Positions 62,632-64,000 of a stretch of 64,000 nt of DNA are shown in pieces. Source of the DNA: Streptomyces longhuiensis (GTDB taxonomy: Bacteria; Actinomycetota; Actinomycetes; Streptomycetales; Streptomycetaceae). The translations under genes and the position numbers were made by a program. Numbering within the stretch: the stretch's first letter is position 1; each line of letters begins with the position of its first letter. The stretch spans positions 1,984,001 through 2,048,000 of the forward strand of contig NZ_CP085173.1 of the NCBI RefSeq assembly GCF_020616555.1, written 5' to 3'. The notes beneath the pieces were generated by a model. That model saw nothing but the letters and a program-made list of their open reading frames with translations. It had not been told where the DNA came from and did not search any database.

Positions 62632-63048
62632 ATGACGCGGGACGGACACGACGGCCGGCGGCCGCGGCGCCGGGGGCAGGGCGAGCTGGAGGCCCAGGTC
62701 CTCTCGGCGCTGTGCGAGGCGCCGGGTCCCGTGACGGCGGCCTGGGTCCAGGAACGGGTCGGCGGCGACCTCGCCTACACGACCGTGGTGACGATCCTGA
62801 CGCGGCTCCTCGCGAAGAGCGCGGTGACCCGCGCCCGCGACGGCCGCTCCTTCCTGTGGACGCCGGCCGCCGACGGGGCGGGGCTCGCGGCGCTGCGGAT
62901 GCGCAAGGTGCTCGACGGCGAGACGAACCGCGAGGCGGTCCTCGCGCGTTTCGTCACCGCGCTTCCTCCGGGCGACGAACAACTGCTGCGGGACCTCCTC
63001 GCACAGGCGGAACGGCCGGACGAAGCCTCCGGCCCCGGCGAGGGCTGA
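62632..63048 (+). CDS. BlaI/MecI/CopY-family transcriptional repressor
   Basis: 138 aa. Winged helix with LEAQVLSALCEAPGPVTAAWVQERV, then LAYTTVVTILTRLLAKSAVTRARDGRSFLW, the canonical DNA-binding region. The C-terminal dimerisation helix follows. GGAGGG precedes the ATG. The membrane protease gene starts 8 bases downstream, so the two form a BlaI-BlaR-like regulatory pair. Confidence 0.93.
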   Translation: MTRDGHDGRRPRRRGQGELEAQVLSALCEAPGPVTAAWVQERVGGDLAYTTVVTILTRLLAKSAVTRARDGRSFLWTPAADGAGLAALRMRKVLDGETNREAVLARFVTALPPGDEQLLRDLLAQAERPDEASGPGEG

Positions 63049-63056
63049 GCCGGGCG

Positions 63057-63989
63057 ATGGGAGTCTTCGTCTTCCTGCCGCTGGTGCTGCCGCTGACGGC
63101 GTGGCCCGTGGCGCGCCTGGCCGAGCAGCATCTCCACCCGCGCACCGCGACCCGTCTCCTGACGGCCGTCGCGGGAGTGATGGCCGTGTGCAGCACGCTG
63201 TGCCTGGCGCTGCTCATGGTCGTCGGCACGGCCCAACTTCCCGGAAACCCCCTCCCCGACGGCTGGTCGGACCCCGAGGTGCGGGCGGCCGTGCCGTACG
63301 ACGGGGTGGCGGGCAGGGCAGCGATCCCCGCCCTCGCCGTCGTGCTCGTGGTGTGTACGCGGGTCGTCGTCCGGCACCACCTGGTGCGGCGCCGGGCCCG
63401 GCGGGCGCTCGCCGGGCCGCGCGACCGGGGCGTCGCGGTCGTGCCGGACACGGTGCCGTACGCGTATGCCCTCCCCGGTGGCGACCGTGACCGGGTGGTG
63501 GTCTCGACCGGGCTCCTGGGCGTGCTCACCGGGCCCGAGCGCAGGGCGTTGTTCGCACACGAGCGGGCCCATCTGGCGGCCCGGCACCATCGTCATCTGC
63601 TGGTGGCCCAGTTGGCGGCGCGGGCCAATCCGTTCCTGCTGCCGCTACGCACGGCGGTGGCGTACTCGACGGAGCGGTGGGCCGACGAGGACGCGGCGCG
63701 CTCCGTGCACGACCGCCGCGTCGTGGCCCGCGCGATCGGCAAGGCCGCCCTCGTCTCGCGCGCCGCGCCGGCCCCCACTCTGGCGGGCCTCGCGGCGCCG
63801 GGCCCGGTCCCGCGCCGGGTCGCGGCCCTCCTGCGCCCGGCCCCGGCGGCGCACAGCTGGCCACCGGCCGGCACGGGGATCGGCCTCGCGGCGTGGGCGG
63901 CGGCCGTGGGCACGGCGGTGTCGGCGATGTCGTCGGCGAACTCCGCGGTGACCATGATCCGCATCCTGCACGCGGCCACGTTCCTCTGA
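63057..63989 (+). CDS. M56/M48-type membrane metalloprotease
   Basis: 310 aa. Four to five hydrophobic helices (FVFLPLVLPLTAWPVA, GVMAVCSTLCLALLMVVG, AIPALAVVLVVCTRVVV and a C-terminal one). HExxH is FAHERAHLAARHH (His, Glu, His) with the third ligand region in YSTERWADEDAAR. It lacks the BlaR1 penicillin-binding sensor domain. It probably cleaves the BlaI-type repressor. Confidence 0.9.
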   Translation: MGVFVFLPLVLPLTAWPVARLAEQHLHPRTATRLLTAVAGVMAVCSTLCLALLMVVGTAQLPGNPLPDGWSDPEVRAAVPYDGVAGRAAIPALAVVLVVCTRVVVRHHLVRRRARRALAGPRDRGVAVVPDTVPYAYALPGGDRDRVVVSTGLLGVLTGPERRALFAHERAHLAARHHRHLLVAQLAARANPFLLPLRTAVAYSTERWADEDAARSVHDRRVVARAIGKAALVSRAAPAPTLAGLAAPGPVPRRVAALLRPAPAAHSWPPAGTGIGLAAWAAAVGTAVSAMSSANSAVTMIRILHAATFL

Positions 63990-64000
63990 CGTCGTCCGGG

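Noticed and set aside
1..64000. Mobile element, prophage, CRISPR array, tRNA or biosynthetic gene cluster
   Set aside because: No transposase, integrase, spacer array, tRNA-like cloverleaf with CCA context, or PKS/NRPS/terpene gene was seen; base composition is uniform.

Overview
The window is very GC-rich (roughly 70% or more by eye), with dense genes, strong third-position G/C bias, GTG/TTG starts and many leaderless-looking promoters. Gene content points to a Streptomyces chromosome: subtilisin inhibitor, ECF41 sigma factor, whiJ-type regulator triad, multiple ClpP family, urease operon without ureE, MurT/GatD. From memory, the gene order resembles the S. coelicolor SCO1214-SCO1260 neighbourhood (third phosphofructokinase, subtilisin inhibitor, urease, bioFBAD, purB). 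I see no rRNA, tRNA, insertion sequence, prophage, CRISPR array or biosynthetic gene cluster, so most of the window is conserved chromosome and not a mobile island.

Layout. 1-7 kb: truncated TetR regulator, peptide deformylase, the MurT-GatD lipid II amidating pair, phosphofructokinase, a CtaG-type membrane protein, a 52-residue membrane protein, a secreted subtilisin-inhibitor-like protein and a PlsC-type acyltransferase. 7-14 kb: a secreted tripeptidyl-aminopeptidase-like hydrolase and the urease operon ureABCFGD (minus strand) with a candidate GlnR site. 14-20 kb: orphan Phd antitoxin, lone ClpP-family protease, an NlpC/P60 cell-wall hydrolase behind a recognisable c-di-AMP (ydaO-type) riboswitch, and a regulatory triad (anti-sigma-like ATPase, XRE/DUF5753 regulator, DUF397 protein). 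20-25 kb: biotin genes bioF divergent from bioB-bioA-bioD; BioB carries an unusual Cys-rich octapeptide-repeat tail. 24.4-25.1 kb: a ribbon-helix-helix / degenerate Doc-fold toxin-antitoxin-like pair.

25-36 kb: MacB-like ABC exporter, F420-dependent oxidoreductase, acetyltransferase, tandem CNNM/CBS membrane proteins, SGNH hydrolase, purB overlapping a mismatch uracil-DNA glycosylase gene that seems to start with CTG. 36-46 kb: methyltransferase, ABC-2 exporter divergent from a two-component system, ROK and HutC/GntR regulators (the latter with a clear self-operator over its -35), ECF41 sigma factor, alpha/beta hydrolase, EamA exporter that runs antisense into the hydrolase gene, and a MocR regulator. 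47-55.5 kb: Tat-exported PhoD phosphatase with a candidate PHO box, a membrane-ACT-GNAT fusion, and two AsnC-type regulators each divergent from a sulfur-metabolism enzyme gene (trans-sulfuration PLP enzyme; rhodanese). 55.5-64 kb: SbcC/SbcD nuclease, YigZ, an APC permease with a large cytosolic tail, and a BlaI-type repressor with an M56 metalloprotease.

No single spectacular new system is visible. The most distinctive items are the BioB tail, the Gln at the subtilisin inhibitor P1 position, the degenerate Doc pair, the paired AsnC/sulfur-enzyme units, the riboswitch and the HutC-type self-operator. All functional assignments rest on motif recognition by eye; no database search was run.
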